A DNA stretch of 64,000 nucleotides, from positions 62,001 to 126,000 of the forward strand of contig NZ_WTVK01000004.1 of assembly GCF_012910805.1 (NCBI RefSeq), given 5' to 3'. This document shows positions 9,325-19,174 of the stretch, piece by piece; position 1 is the first letter of the stretch; the number at the start of each line of letters is the position of its first letter. Position numbers and translations under genes: made by a program. The stretch is from Aromatoleum evansii. GTDB lineage: Bacteria; Pseudomonadota; Gammaproteobacteria; Burkholderiales; Rhodocyclaceae. Below the pieces are notes generated by a model. The model saw nothing but the letters and a program-made list of their open reading frames with translations. It was not told the DNA's origin and did no database searches.

Positions 9325-10158
9325 ATGCCCGTCGACCACTACGAAAACTTTCCTGTCGCCTCGCTCCTGCTTCCGGCCCGCCTGCGCGAGCCCGTGGAGG
9401 CGATCTACGCGTTCGCGCGCAGTGCCGACGATATCGCGGACGAGGGCGACGCGACGCCCGTTGCTCGCCTGGCGCGGCTCAATGACTATCGTATCGAGCT
9501 CAACGCCATCGACACCGGGCAGCCCCCGCGCGATGCCTCGCTCGCGCCGATCTTCGCCCGCCTCGCGAGAAACATCCGCGCCCACAGGCTGCCGCTGCAG
9601 TATTTCCGCGACCTGCTCGACGCCTTCAGCCAGGACGTCGGCAAGACGCGCTATGCCGACTTCGCCGAACTGCTCGACTACTGCCGCCGCTCGGCGAATC
9701 CCGTCGGACGCCTGCTGCTGCACCTCTACGACGCCGCGACGCCGGATAACCTGCGTCGCTCCGACCTCATCTGCACGAGCCTGCAGCTCATCAACTTCTG
9801 GCAGGACGTCGCGATCGACTGGCGCAAACGCCGCATCTATCTGCCGCAAGCCGACATGGCCCGCTTCGGCGTAAGCGAGGACCATATCGACAGCACCCGT
9901 TGCGACGATGCATGGCGTGCCCTGATGGACTTCGAAGTGCAACGTGCACGGGCGATGATGGTCGAAGGGGCGCCCCTCGCACGGCAACTGCCGGGACGCA
10001 TCGGCTGGGAGCTGCGCCTGATGGTGCAGGGCGGCCTGCGCATTCTCGAACGCATCGAGAAGGCGAACTACGACGTGTTCCGGCACCGCCCCACCCTCAC
10101 CCGCAGCGACTGGCCGCGACTCGCCTGGCGCGCCGTGCATTACCCGAGAATCCGATGA
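9325..10158 (+). CDS. hpnC: Hydroxysqualene synthase HpnC
   Basis: A 277-residue squalene/phytoene-synthase-fold protein. In the HpnCDE route, HpnC converts presqualene diphosphate to hydroxysqualene. The two Asp-rich metal sites are DDIADEGD (about residues 37-44) and FWQDVAIDW near residue 155, followed by RKRRIYLP. The start at ATG 9325 (MPVDHY) fits the family; the upstream in-frame ATG at 9274 lies in non-coding sequence. A TATACT box at 9304-9309 may be its -10 element. The gene is first of three overlapping genes, with the stop overlapping the hpnD ATG. Confidence 0.93.
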   Translation: MPVDHYENFPVASLLLPARLREPVEAIYAFARSADDIADEGDATPVARLARLNDYRIELNAIDTGQPPRDASLAPIFARLARNIRAHRLPLQYFRDLLDAFSQDVGKTRYADFAELLDYCRRSANPVGRLLLHLYDAATPDNLRRSDLICTSLQLINFWQDVAIDWRKRRIYLPQADMARFGVSEDHIDSTRCDDAWRALMDFEVQRARAMMVEGAPLARQLPGRIGWELRLMVQGGLRILERIEKANYDVFRHRPTLTRSDWPRLAWRAVHYPRIR

Positions 10159-10988
10159 ATCCGCACGATTACTGTCACGACAAGGCTGCCAAGAGCGGCT
10201 CCAGCTTCTACTACAGCTTCATGTTCCTGCCTCCGGAGCGCCGCCAGGCCATCACGGCCCTGTATGCGTTCTGCCGCGAGGTGGATGACGTCGTCGACGA
10301 ATGCCACGACGTGCAGGTCGCGCAGACCAAGCTCGACTGGTGGCGCAAGGAGGTGGCGCGGGCGTATGGGGGGGCCCCCAGCCACCCGGTGGGGTTCGCG
10401 TTGAAGGACGTCAGCGCACGCTTCAACCTTCCGCGCGAACAGCTGCTCGAAATCATCGACGGCATGGAGATGGACCTCACGCAGAGCCGCTATCTCGACT
10501 TCAAGGGCCTGCAGCTCTATTGCTACCGCGTCGCCAGCGTCGTCGGGCTCCTCGCCGCCGAGATCTTCGGCTACCGCGAGCGCCAGACGCTGAAGTACGC
10601 GCACGACCTGGGCATGGCCTTCCAGCTCACCAACATCATCCGCGACGTCGGCGAGGACGCGCGCCGCGGCCGCATCTACCTGCCGATCGAGGACCTGCAG
10701 CGCTTCAAGGTGCCCGCAAGCCAGATCATGGAAGGCCGCCACGACGACAACTTCCGCGCGCTGATGACCTTCCAGGCCGAGCGCGCGGAGAAGTTCTACG
10801 ACCAGGCGCTCGCCCAGCTGCCCGCGGCCGACCGCAAGAGCCAGCGTCCCGGCCTGGTGATGGCCGCGATCTACCGCACCCTGCTGCGCGAGATCGCCAG
10901 CGACGGCTTCCTGGTGCTCGACCGTCGCACCTCGCTCACGCCGGTGCGCAAGCTGTGGATCGCCGCCAAGACCTGGGTGCGTGCATGA
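10155..10988 (+). CDS. hpnD: Presqualene diphosphate synthase HpnD
   Basis: A 277-residue trans-isoprenyl diphosphate condensing enzyme that joins two farnesyl diphosphates to presqualene diphosphate, the first committed step to squalene and hopanoids. The first Asp motif is REVDDVVDE (about residues 37-45). The second is NIIRDVGEDARRGRIYLP (about 160-177). It starts with ATG overlapping the hpnC stop. Paralogy with HpnC is clear from the shared motifs; the order hpnC-hpnD-hpnE and the downstream oxidoreductase separate the roles. Confidence 0.94.
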   Translation: MNPHDYCHDKAAKSGSSFYYSFMFLPPERRQAITALYAFCREVDDVVDECHDVQVAQTKLDWWRKEVARAYGGAPSHPVGFALKDVSARFNLPREQLLEIIDGMEMDLTQSRYLDFKGLQLYCYRVASVVGLLAAEIFGYRERQTLKYAHDLGMAFQLTNIIRDVGEDARRGRIYLPIEDLQRFKVPASQIMEGRHDDNFRALMTFQAERAEKFYDQALAQLPAADRKSQRPGLVMAAIYRTLLREIASDGFLVLDRRTSLTPVRKLWIAAKTWVRA

Positions 10989-11007
10989 TGACGGGACGCA
11001 GCCCGCG

Positions 11008-12318
11008 ATGAACCAACCGGTCGCGGTCATCGGCGCCGGCTACGCCGGCCTCGCCTGCGCGGTCGAACTCGCCCGGCGCGGCGTGCAGGTGACCGTGTTC
11101 GAACGCTCGCACACGCTCGGCGGACGCGCACGCGCGGTCGCGAAGGACGGCTGGCGCGTCGACAACGGCCAGCACATCCTGCTCGGCGCCTATGGCGAAC
11201 TGCTGCGCCTGCTGCGCGTGACCGGCGGCACGCCGAAGGAGCTGGCCCACCTGCCGCTCACCCTGCACACGCCGGGGCAGCTGCATCTGCAAGCCGCCCG
11301 CCTGCCGGCCCCGCTGCATCTGGCGCTCGGCCTGCTTACCGCGAAAGGGCTGAGCTGGGGCGACCGGCTCGCGATGCTGCGCCTGATGCGCGTGCTGAAA
11401 AAGCGGCGCTTCCGTGTCGACTCCGCGCAAAGCGTGGCGGCGCTGCTGCACGAACTGCGCCAACCGCAGCACCTCGTCCGGCTGGTGTGGGAGCCGCTGT
11501 GCGTCGCCGCGCTGAACACGCCGCTGGACGAGGCTTCCGCGCAGGTGTTCGCGAACGTGCTGCGCGACAGCCTCGGCGCCGGCGCGGCGGCGAGCGAGCT
11601 GCTGATCCCGCGCGTCGACCTATCCGAACTCTTCCCCGTGCCTGCGGCGCGCTACCTCGCCGTGCGCCGTGGCAAGCTGCGCACCGGCACGCCGGTCGAG
11701 GGGATCCATCAGGTGCAGGGCGGGTTCCGCCTGGAGGGCGACCCTTCGCCGCGACAGGTGTATTCGCAGGTCGTCCTGGCGACCGCGCCCCACCATGCGA
11801 CAGCCCTGCTCGATTCCGTCGGCAACTGCGAGCGGCTGTCGGCGATGATCGCCGCGTTGCCGAGCGAGCCGATCACCACGGTATACCTCGCGCTCGGGCA
11901 GACCGTGCGCCTGCCCTACCCGATGATCGGCCTCGCGCGCGGGCCCGCGCAGTGGGCCTTCGACCGCGGCCAGCTCGGCGGGCCGCACGGCCTTCTCGCC
12001 TGCGTCATCAGCGCGCACGGGCCGCACGACGCGCTTTCGCGCGAGGATCTGCTGCTCGCCGTGCACGCACAGCTCGAGCAGGAACTCGACCAGCGCCTGC
12101 CACCACTCGAGTGGTCGCAGGTCATCACCGAGAAGCGAGCGACCTTTGCCTGCCAACCCGCCGTCTCGCGCCCCGGGGCGCAGACGCCCGTGCCGGGGCT
12201 GTGGCTCGCCGGCGACTACCTCGATTCGGATTACCCCGCGACGCTGGAATCGGCCGTGCGCTCCGGCATCAATGCGGCCTCGCGCGTGCTGCGCCGCATT
12301 GCCAGCACCGCGGCCTGA
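11008..12318 (+). CDS. hpnE: Hydroxysqualene dehydroxylase HpnE
   Basis: A 436-residue FAD-dependent amine-oxidase/phytoene-desaturase-like protein that reduces hydroxysqualene to squalene. The N-terminal dinucleotide fold is VAVIGAGYAGLACAVELA, followed by the GGRARA motif. The C-terminal FAD motif is GLWLAGDYLDSDYPATLES. I chose ATG 11008; a GTG at 10981, overlapping the hpnD stop, would add nine residues. No squalene-hopene cyclase is in the window, so the fate of the squalene lies elsewhere. It converges on ybbA. Confidence 0.93.
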   Translation: MNQPVAVIGAGYAGLACAVELARRGVQVTVFERSHTLGGRARAVAKDGWRVDNGQHILLGAYGELLRLLRVTGGTPKELAHLPLTLHTPGQLHLQAARLPAPLHLALGLLTAKGLSWGDRLAMLRLMRVLKKRRFRVDSAQSVAALLHELRQPQHLVRLVWEPLCVAALNTPLDEASAQVFANVLRDSLGAGAAASELLIPRVDLSELFPVPAARYLAVRRGKLRTGTPVEGIHQVQGGFRLEGDPSPRQVYSQVVLATAPHHATALLDSVGNCERLSAMIAALPSEPITTVYLALGQTVRLPYPMIGLARGPAQWAFDRGQLGGPHGLLACVISAHGPHDALSREDLLLAVHAQLEQELDQRLPPLEWSQVITEKRATFACQPAVSRPGAQTPVPGLWLAGDYLDSDYPATLESAVRSGINAASRVLRRIASTAA

Positions 12319-12333
12319 CCCCGCCCGCTCCCG

Positions 12334-13050
12334 TCAGGCTGGCCGCAGCGCCGGTTCGGTGAGACGCCCGGCCTGCATGTGCAGGACCCTGTCGCAGCGC
12401 GCGGCGAGCGACTCGTCGTGGGTGACGAGGATGAGCGTGGTGCCCGATTCGCGGTTCAGCGCGAACATCAGCTCGATCACCGCTTCGCCGGTGACCGCGT
12501 CGAGGTTGCCGGTGGGCTCGTCGGCAAGCAGCAGGCGCGGATCGGGAGCGAAGGCGCGCGCCAGCGCGACGCGCTGCTGCTCGCCGCCGGAAAGGTGCTT
12601 GGGATAATGCCGCAGGCGGCTGCCAAGACCGACGCGCTCGAGCCATTTGCGTGCCGTGGCCGCGGCGTCGCGGGCGCCGGCGAGTTCCAGCGGGAGCATG
12701 ACGTTTTCAAGAGCCGTCAGCGCCGGCAGCAACTGGAAGGCCTGGAACACGAAGCCGATCGCCTCGCCGCGCAACCCCGCGCGGTCGTCCTCGCCGAGTG
12801 CGAACAGATCCCGGCCGAGAATATGCACGCTGCCCGCGCTGGGAACATCCAGCCCGGCCAGCAATCCGAGGAGGGTCGATTTGCCCGAGCCGGAGGCGCC
12901 GACGATCGCGACGGACTCGCCGGCCGCGACGCCGAACGACACATCCTGCAGAATCTGGAGCATCCCCTGGCCGTCGGCCAGTGCGACACTCTTGGACAGG
13001 CCCGAGACCTGCATCACCGGAACGGAGAACTCAATGCCGCTACGATCCAT
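12334..13050 (-). CDS. ybbA: YbbA-like ABC transporter ATPase
   Basis: A 238-residue ATPase of the LolD/MacB branch. Walker A is GASGSGKS, the signature LSGGEQQRVALARA, Walker B LLLADEPTGNLD and the switch His is in VTHDES. Its position back-to-back with tesA matches E. coli ybbA, but the permease partner ybbP is not adjacent here. The ATG at 13050 has AGAAGG about 5 bp upstream and makes the gene overlap the first 17 bases of tesA. An ATG at 13014 would remove the overlap but has no ribosome site. Confidence 0.87.
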   Translation of the reverse strand: MDRSGIEFSVPVMQVSGLSKSVALADGQGMLQILQDVSFGVAAGESVAIVGASGSGKSTLLGLLAGLDVPSAGSVHILGRDLFALGEDDRAGLRGEAIGFVFQAFQLLPALTALENVMLPLELAGARDAAATARKWLERVGLGSRLRHYPKHLSGGEQQRVALARAFAPDPRLLLADEPTGNLDAVTGEAVIELMFALNRESGTTLILVTHDESLAARCDRVLHMQAGRLTEPALRPA

Positions 13051-13645
13051 CGTGACCTTCTTGTTTGCAATGCTGTTGTCGGGCGCCGCCCAGGCGGCAA
13101 CGATACTCGTGTGGGGCGACAGCCTGTCGGCCGGCTACGGCCTGCGGTCGCAGGAAGACTGGCCCACCCTGTTGCAGACGCGACTTGTGCGCGAAGGGTT
13201 CCGTCATACCGTGATCAACGGCTCCGTCAGCGGCGAAACCACGGCCGGAGGGCGCACGCGCCTGAGCGCGGCACTCGACCGGCACAAGCCCGATCTCGTC
13301 ATCCTTGAGCTCGGCGCAAACGACGGCCTGCGCGGACTGCAGCCCGCGCTCATGGGCGAAAACCTCAGCGCCATGATCCAGGCGGCACGCGGCAAGGGTG
13401 CGAAAGTGTTGCTCGTGGGCATGCAGTTGCCGCCCAACTACGGCCCCGCCTACACGCGGCGTTTCCAGCAGACCTTCACCGAGGTCGCACGCAGCGAGAA
13501 GGTGCCCCTCGTTCCCTTCCTCCTCGACGGCTTCGCCGACAAGCCGGATCTTTTCCAGCCTGACGGCATCCATCCGACCGCCGAGGCCCAGCCGCTGATC
13601 CTCGAGACCGTCTGGAAGGGGCTGAAGGGCCTGCTCAAGGGCTGA
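13034..13645 (+). CDS. tesA: TesA-like arylesterase / acyl-CoA thioesterase I
   Basis: A 203-residue SGNH hydrolase with a signal peptide (hydrophobic IVTFLFAMLLSGAAQA, residues 6-21), so periplasmic. Block I is VWGDSLSAGYG with the catalytic Ser. Block II has the Gly of NGSVSGETT, block III is ELGANDGLRG, and block V is PDGIHPTAEAQ with the catalytic Asp and His. Family members hydrolyse acyl-CoA thioesters, aryl esters and lysophospholipids. GGAG lies 6-9 bp upstream of the ATG. It is divergent from and overlapping with ybbA. Confidence 0.92.
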   Translation: MPLRSIVTFLFAMLLSGAAQAATILVWGDSLSAGYGLRSQEDWPTLLQTRLVREGFRHTVINGSVSGETTAGGRTRLSAALDRHKPDLVILELGANDGLRGLQPALMGENLSAMIQAARGKGAKVLLVGMQLPPNYGPAYTRRFQQTFTEVARSEKVPLVPFLLDGFADKPDLFQPDGIHPTAEAQPLILETVWKGLKGLLKG

Positions 13646-13652
13646 GACGCCG

Positions 13653-13690
13653 GCCGGGCCGGGGCGCACCCGGCCCGGCGACATTTTATT
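13653..13690. terminator. Terminator between tesA and selD
   Basis: A perfect 11-bp GC stem (13653-13663 with 13669-13679) encloses the loop GCGCA and is followed by ACATTTTATT. It lies between the converging tesA and selD genes and covers the selD stop codon, so it may serve tesA and perhaps both. Confidence 0.6.
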
Positions 13691-14726
13691 CGACGCGCAG
13701 CACCGCCTCGCCCGCGACCATGCGGCCGATGACGTGGCCCTCGCTGCCCTGCTCCGCGCGGATCGCCGCCAGCACCGCCTCGACACCCGACTCGGCGCAA
13801 GCGATCAACAGGCCGCCGCTGGTCTGCGGGTCGGTGATGAACTTGCGCTGCCACTCCGGCGCGTCGGCCGCCATTCTCACGTCGTCGCCGTAGCTCGCCC
13901 AGTTGCGCGTCGAGGCCCCGGTGGCGACGCCCTCGCGCACGAGCTTCTCGGCCGCGGCGATCTTCGGCAGCGCATCGAAACTGAGGGTCGCGCCGAGCTT
14001 CGAGCCGCGGCAGATCTCCAGCAGATGGCCCGCCAGCCCGAAGCCGGTGACGTCGGTGACCGCATGCACGCCACCCATGCCGGCGAGGCGTGCGCCCACG
14101 CGATTGAGCAGCGTCGTCCAGCGCAGCATCTCTGCGTAGTCGGCATCCGCCAGCAGACCTTTCTTCAGGCCCGCGGAGAGGATGCCGATGCCCAGCGGCT
14201 TGGTCAGGATGAGGACGTCGCCCGCCTGCGCGCCGGCGTTCTTCTTGACCTCGGCGGGATCGACCACCCCCAGCCCGACGAGGCCGTAGATCGGCTCCAG
14301 CACGTCGATGGAATGGCCGCCGGCGATCGGGATGCCCGCGTCGCGACACACCGAGGCGCCGCCCTCGAGAATGCGGCCGATGACTTCGGGCGGGAGCTTG
14401 TCGAGCGGCATGCCCACGAGCGCGAGCGCCATGATCGGGCGTCCGCCCATCGCGTACACATCCGACAACGCGTTGGTCGCGGCGATGCGGCCGAAGTCGT
14501 ATGGATCATCGACGATGGGGGTGAAGAAATCGGTCGTCGCGACGATGGCCTGACGCTCGTTGAGCTTGTATACGGCCGCGTCGTCGGCGGTTTCGGTGCC
14601 GACGAGGAGCTCCGGCGGGACGATCCCGGCGGGGGCATGCGCAAGCAGCTTCGACAGCACGGCGGGCGCGATTTTGCAGCCGCATCCGCCGCCGTGGGAG
14701 AATTGCGTAAGTTTGATCTGATCCAT
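13686..14726 (-). CDS. selD: Selenide, water dikinase SelD
   Basis: A 346-residue enzyme making selenophosphate from selenide and ATP. The N-terminal active-site loop is HGGGCGCK (about residues 11-18); both Cys codons are TGC, so the protein needs no selenocysteine itself. The AIRS-family ATP-binding blocks include TETADDAAVY, ATNALSDVYAMGG, GGHSIDV and the C-terminal TDPQTSGGLL. The start is ATG 14726 (MDQIKLTQ). It is divergent from selU across 56 bp, so the product probably feeds tRNA 2-selenouridine synthesis. No selA or selB is in view. Confidence 0.96.
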   Translation of the reverse strand: MDQIKLTQFSHGGGCGCKIAPAVLSKLLAHAPAGIVPPELLVGTETADDAAVYKLNERQAIVATTDFFTPIVDDPYDFGRIAATNALSDVYAMGGRPIMALALVGMPLDKLPPEVIGRILEGGASVCRDAGIPIAGGHSIDVLEPIYGLVGLGVVDPAEVKKNAGAQAGDVLILTKPLGIGILSAGLKKGLLADADYAEMLRWTTLLNRVGARLAGMGGVHAVTDVTGFGLAGHLLEICRGSKLGATLSFDALPKIAAAEKLVREGVATGASTRNWASYGDDVRMAADAPEWQRKFITDPQTSGGLLIACAESGVEAVLAAIRAEQGSEGHVIGRMVAGEAVLRVE

Positions 14727-14782
14727 GGATTCCGAAGGGGAAAGACGGCCGTCCGGCACATGCCGGCGCGCCGCGACAAGGC

Positions 14783-15832
14783 ATGAAAAAAGGCATCGCG
14801 ACCGTAGCACAGCTGGACACCTTTGACGAGTTCATCGACGCCCGCAGCCCCGCGGAATTCGAGGAAGACCACATCCCCGGCGCGGTCAGCTGCCCGGTGC
14901 TGGACAACGAGCAGCGCGCCATCGTCGGCACCATCTACAAGCAGCAGTCGGCCTTCGAGGCGCGCCGCATCGGCGCGGCGATGGTCGCCGAGAACATCGC
15001 CCGCCACCTGCGCGAGCGCTTCCAGGACAAACCCAAGGACTGGCGCCCGCTCGTCTATTGCTGGCGCGGCGGCCAGCGCAGCGGCTCCTTCGTGACCTGG
15101 CTGCGGCTCATCGGCTGGGACGCGTGCCAGCTCGAAGGGGGCTACAAGAACTGGCGGCGCATGGTCGTCACCGAACTGGAAACGCTGCCGCAGCGCTTCG
15201 ACCTGCGCGTGCTCTGCGGGGCGACGGGCAGCGGCAAGACGCGCGTGCTCGAACAGCTCGCCGCGCTCGGCGCTCAGGTGCTCGACCTGGAGGATCTCGC
15301 CGCGCACAAGGGTTCGGTGCTGGGCGCTCTGCCCGACCGTCCGCAGCCGACGCAGAAGTCCTTCGAGACCCGCCTGTACCAGAAGCTGCACGGCTTCGAC
15401 CCGGCGCGGCCGGTCTTCGTCGAGGCCGAGAGCCGCAAGATCGGCCGCATCCACCTCCCCGAAGGCCTGATCGCACACATGCGAGCGAGCGCCTGCGTCG
15501 CGATCGAAGCCGCCCGCGACGCGCGCATCGAATTTCTGGTGCGCGACTACGACTACCTCGGCCGCGACGTGCCCGACCTGCAGAACCGTATCGAATTCCT
15601 GCGCGGCCTGCAGAGCAACGAAGTGCTCGAACGCTGGAAGGAGCTCGCCCGGCAGCGCGACCTGCACACGCTGTACGGGGAGTTCATCGACCTGCACTAC
15701 GACCCGCTCTACCACCGCTCGCAGAACCGCAACTTCGCGCGCTTCCCTGAAGCCCCGAGTTTCGCCTGCGACGACCTCACGCCCGCCGGCATCCGCGAAC
15801 TGGCGCAACGTATCCTCGCCGCACAGGCGTGA
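14783..15832 (+). CDS. selU: tRNA 2-selenouridine synthase SelU/MnmH
   Basis: A 349-residue protein that replaces sulfur by selenium at the wobble 2-thiouridine of certain tRNAs through a geranylated intermediate. The N-terminal rhodanese domain (about residues 5-125) has the catalytic Cys in YCWRGGQRS. The C-terminal domain has the P-loop GATGSGKT near residue 145. It pairs functionally with the divergent selD. mnmC, further along the window, modifies the same wobble uridine. Its stop is 6 bp from the converging response-regulator gene. Confidence 0.94.
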   Translation: MKKGIATVAQLDTFDEFIDARSPAEFEEDHIPGAVSCPVLDNEQRAIVGTIYKQQSAFEARRIGAAMVAENIARHLRERFQDKPKDWRPLVYCWRGGQRSGSFVTWLRLIGWDACQLEGGYKNWRRMVVTELETLPQRFDLRVLCGATGSGKTRVLEQLAALGAQVLDLEDLAAHKGSVLGALPDRPQPTQKSFETRLYQKLHGFDPARPVFVEAESRKIGRIHLPEGLIAHMRASACVAIEAARDARIEFLVRDYDYLGRDVPDLQNRIEFLRGLQSNEVLERWKELARQRDLHTLYGEFIDLHYDPLYHRSQNRNFARFPEAPSFACDDLTPAGIRELAQRILAAQA

Positions 15833-15838
15833 AGGGGC

Positions 15839-17254
<1,416 letters not shown>

Positions 17255-17281
17255 AGCCCCTCTCCTGCCTGCTCCAATCCG

Positions 17282-18625
17282 TCAAGCGCACGTCAGCGTC
17301 AGATGCACGGCGGTCCCGCAGCCCGGCGCACTGTCGATGTCCATCGTGCCGCCATAGCGCTCGATGATGCGCCGGGCGAGCGCGAGACCGACACCCAGGC
17401 CCTGCGTCTTGGTGGTGTAGAACGGCTTGCCTGCGCGCTGCAGCTGCTCCGCGGTCATGCCCGGCCCGCTGTCGCGCACCGTGAGCACCACATGGCGTCC
17501 GCCACGCGCGCTCTCGCAGCGGATTTCCAGCCGCCCATCGGCCTGGACGGCCTCGATCGCGTTCGCCACGAGGCTGTGCAGGACCTGCGCGAGCAGCAGC
17601 GGATCACCGTGTACCGGAGGAATCTGCGCAGGCATCTGCAGCGACGCGGTGATGTGCCGCCTGTGCAATTCGCGTCCGAATTCGTCCACACAGCGCCCGA
17701 CGATGGGCCCGAGCGATACCGCCCCGGCCTTCTCGTCGAGCGGCCGCGAATAGGAGAGCAGCTCGCGCACCCAGGCTTCGAGGCGGTCGGATTCGGAGAT
17801 GATATCGCCCGCCGCCTCACGCCCCGTGTTCTCGTCGGTCACCAGGATCAGCTCGGCGGAGCTGCGGATCGACGCGAGCGGATTGCGTATGCCGTGCGCG
17901 ACCGCGGAACTCATTTCCCCGACCACGGCGAGCGTCTCGGCGTCGACCAGGCGGCGCTGCTGTTCGGAGATCAGCAGGTCCGCCCGTCGCACCATCCAGA
18001 ACAGCGCGGCATACAGGAACAGCCCCGCCAGCGCCGCGCCGACGGCGATGTTGCGGTTCAGTTGCTGCAAGGCATTGAAGAGCGCCACCGGATTCTTGTA
18101 GAACTCGATCGCCCCCAGCACCGTCCCGTCGGTGTCGCGCACCGGCAGATAGATCTCGACGAAGAAGTTGGCCGCCCGCGCCAGATGCATATGCTCCGCC
18201 TTCTCCTTCACCTCATGGCGCCTGCCGTGCGCCACCAGCCTCCCCGCGAGGGCCTCGTCCAGCTCCTCGTTCGCACCGAACTGCTGACCGATCAACTCGG
18301 CCTCGCTCGACCACAGGATGCGGCGCGACGTATCGTAGAGATTGGCCCTCAGCACCCCCGGCATCAGCGCGAGATGGGAAAACGCCCCACCGGGTTCGTC
18401 GACGCTTACCGGTTCGCGCTCGACAAGAAGCCTGCGCATCGACTGCTCGGTCAGCATCAGGTTCTCGACCATTTCCATGGTCAACTGGCCTTCCTGTCGC
18501 ACCATGCGTTCGGTCACGAAGTCCGAGATCAGGTATGCCGCAGTCGCCGAGATCGATGCAATCGACAGCAGCCCGATCAGCGCAAACCAGCGGCTCAGGT
18601 TGAACGGCCGCAACTGCACGGGCAT
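17282..18625 (-). CDS. Membrane sensor histidine kinase, partner of the NtrC-type regulator
   Basis: A 447-residue inner-membrane kinase. The first helix is at about residues 11-35, a periplasmic sensor of about 140 residues follows, and the second helix is near 185-205. The phospho-acceptor His is in SSAVAHGIRNPLASI (HisKA, about 240). The HATPase domain has NAIEAV, DSGPGM and GLGVGLALARRI. I chose ATG 18625 because AGGAAA lies at good spacing and the first helix starts directly after it. ATG 18655, or ATG 18775 with GGAGG 8 bp upstream, would add 10 or 50 residues of glycine-rich, poorly coding sequence. The signal sensed is unknown. Confidence 0.85.
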   Translation of the reverse strand: MPVQLRPFNLSRWFALIGLLSIASISATAAYLISDFVTERMVRQEGQLTMEMVENLMLTEQSMRRLLVEREPVSVDEPGGAFSHLALMPGVLRANLYDTSRRILWSSEAELIGQQFGANEELDEALAGRLVAHGRRHEVKEKAEHMHLARAANFFVEIYLPVRDTDGTVLGAIEFYKNPVALFNALQQLNRNIAVGAALAGLFLYAALFWMVRRADLLISEQQRRLVDAETLAVVGEMSSAVAHGIRNPLASIRSSAELILVTDENTGREAAGDIISESDRLEAWVRELLSYSRPLDEKAGAVSLGPIVGRCVDEFGRELHRRHITASLQMPAQIPPVHGDPLLLAQVLHSLVANAIEAVQADGRLEIRCESARGGRHVVLTVRDSGPGMTAEQLQRAGKPFYTTKTQGLGVGLALARRIIERYGGTMDIDSAPGCGTAVHLTLTCA

Positions 18626-18790
18626 CGCAGGTTTCCTGGGTCCGGCCCCGATCATCGCTCCATCCCCCCCGCCCGCATTCGCCACGGCGGACAACTCGCG
18701 CCCCCATAGATCCCCCGCCGAACCGGGAACGACGCATGCGCATAGTAGACGCGCGGAGATCAATCCGGCGCTCATTCCGCTGCCCTCCGT

Positions 18791-18952
18791 TCAGGGGCGC
18801 AAGGCGCCGCGGCGCGCAACTGGACGCACCCGCCGTCCGCAGGCGAACTCGAGGTGTCGATGCTGCCCCGGCCGTTCGATACGTGCCTGGATCCAGTCGC
18901 CCACCCGCGAAACACGGGGGCCGCCGAGCAGGGTGACGTTTGGGGTATTCAT
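18791..18952 (-). CDS. Possible 53-residue small protein upstream of the kinase
   Basis: A short frame beginning MNTPNVTLLGGPRVSR with GGAGG 6 bp upstream of its ATG and about 75% G/C at third positions, similar to real genes here. It is basic (many Arg), has one Cys and has no membrane segment. It ends 15 bp before an ATG at 18775 that is in frame with the kinase. A sigma-54-like promoter lies about 65 bp upstream. I do not recognise the family. It could be a small regulator, a leader peptide or chance. Confidence 0.4.
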   Translation of the reverse strand: MNTPNVTLLGGPRVSRVGDWIQARIERPGQHRHLEFACGRRVRPVARRGALRP

Positions 18953-19016
18953 TTTCGACCTCCGGGGCGGCTGACTGCCTATTCCCGGACACGAGTGCCG
19001 GGTTCGCTAGTCCCTA

Positions 19017-19032
19017 TGCACGCACCGTGCCA
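19017..19032 (-). promoter_or_regulatory. Sigma-54-like promoter upstream of the small gene and kinase/regulator pair
   Basis: On the minus strand TGGCACGGTGCGTGCA matches TGGCAC-N5-TTGCA except for one base in the -12 element (GTGCA). Transcription would begin near 19005 and run into the 53-codon frame, the kinase and the sigma-54 regulator. Confidence 0.45.
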
Positions 19033-19174
19033 CCGATGGGAAAGTTCCCACTACCAATGATCACGCCCCTTTGCCGTCTTTACTTCCCTTGCGCGGCCAA
19101 CTGGGGAAATCCCCACTTGGGGCATATCACCCATTTGTTCTGGCAATTCCGGGGGTCGTTACCCACGCATATCC

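Noticed and set aside
14680-14700. Selenocysteine codon in selD
   Set aside because: Both residues of the GCGC loop are TGC cysteine codons; no in-frame TGA is present.
18626-18775. Kinase start at ATG 18775 (50 extra residues)
   Set aside because: GGAGG is well placed, but the extra residues use rare codons and are Gly-rich, and the first membrane helix begins right after ATG 18625, which has its own AGGAAA site. Not excluded.
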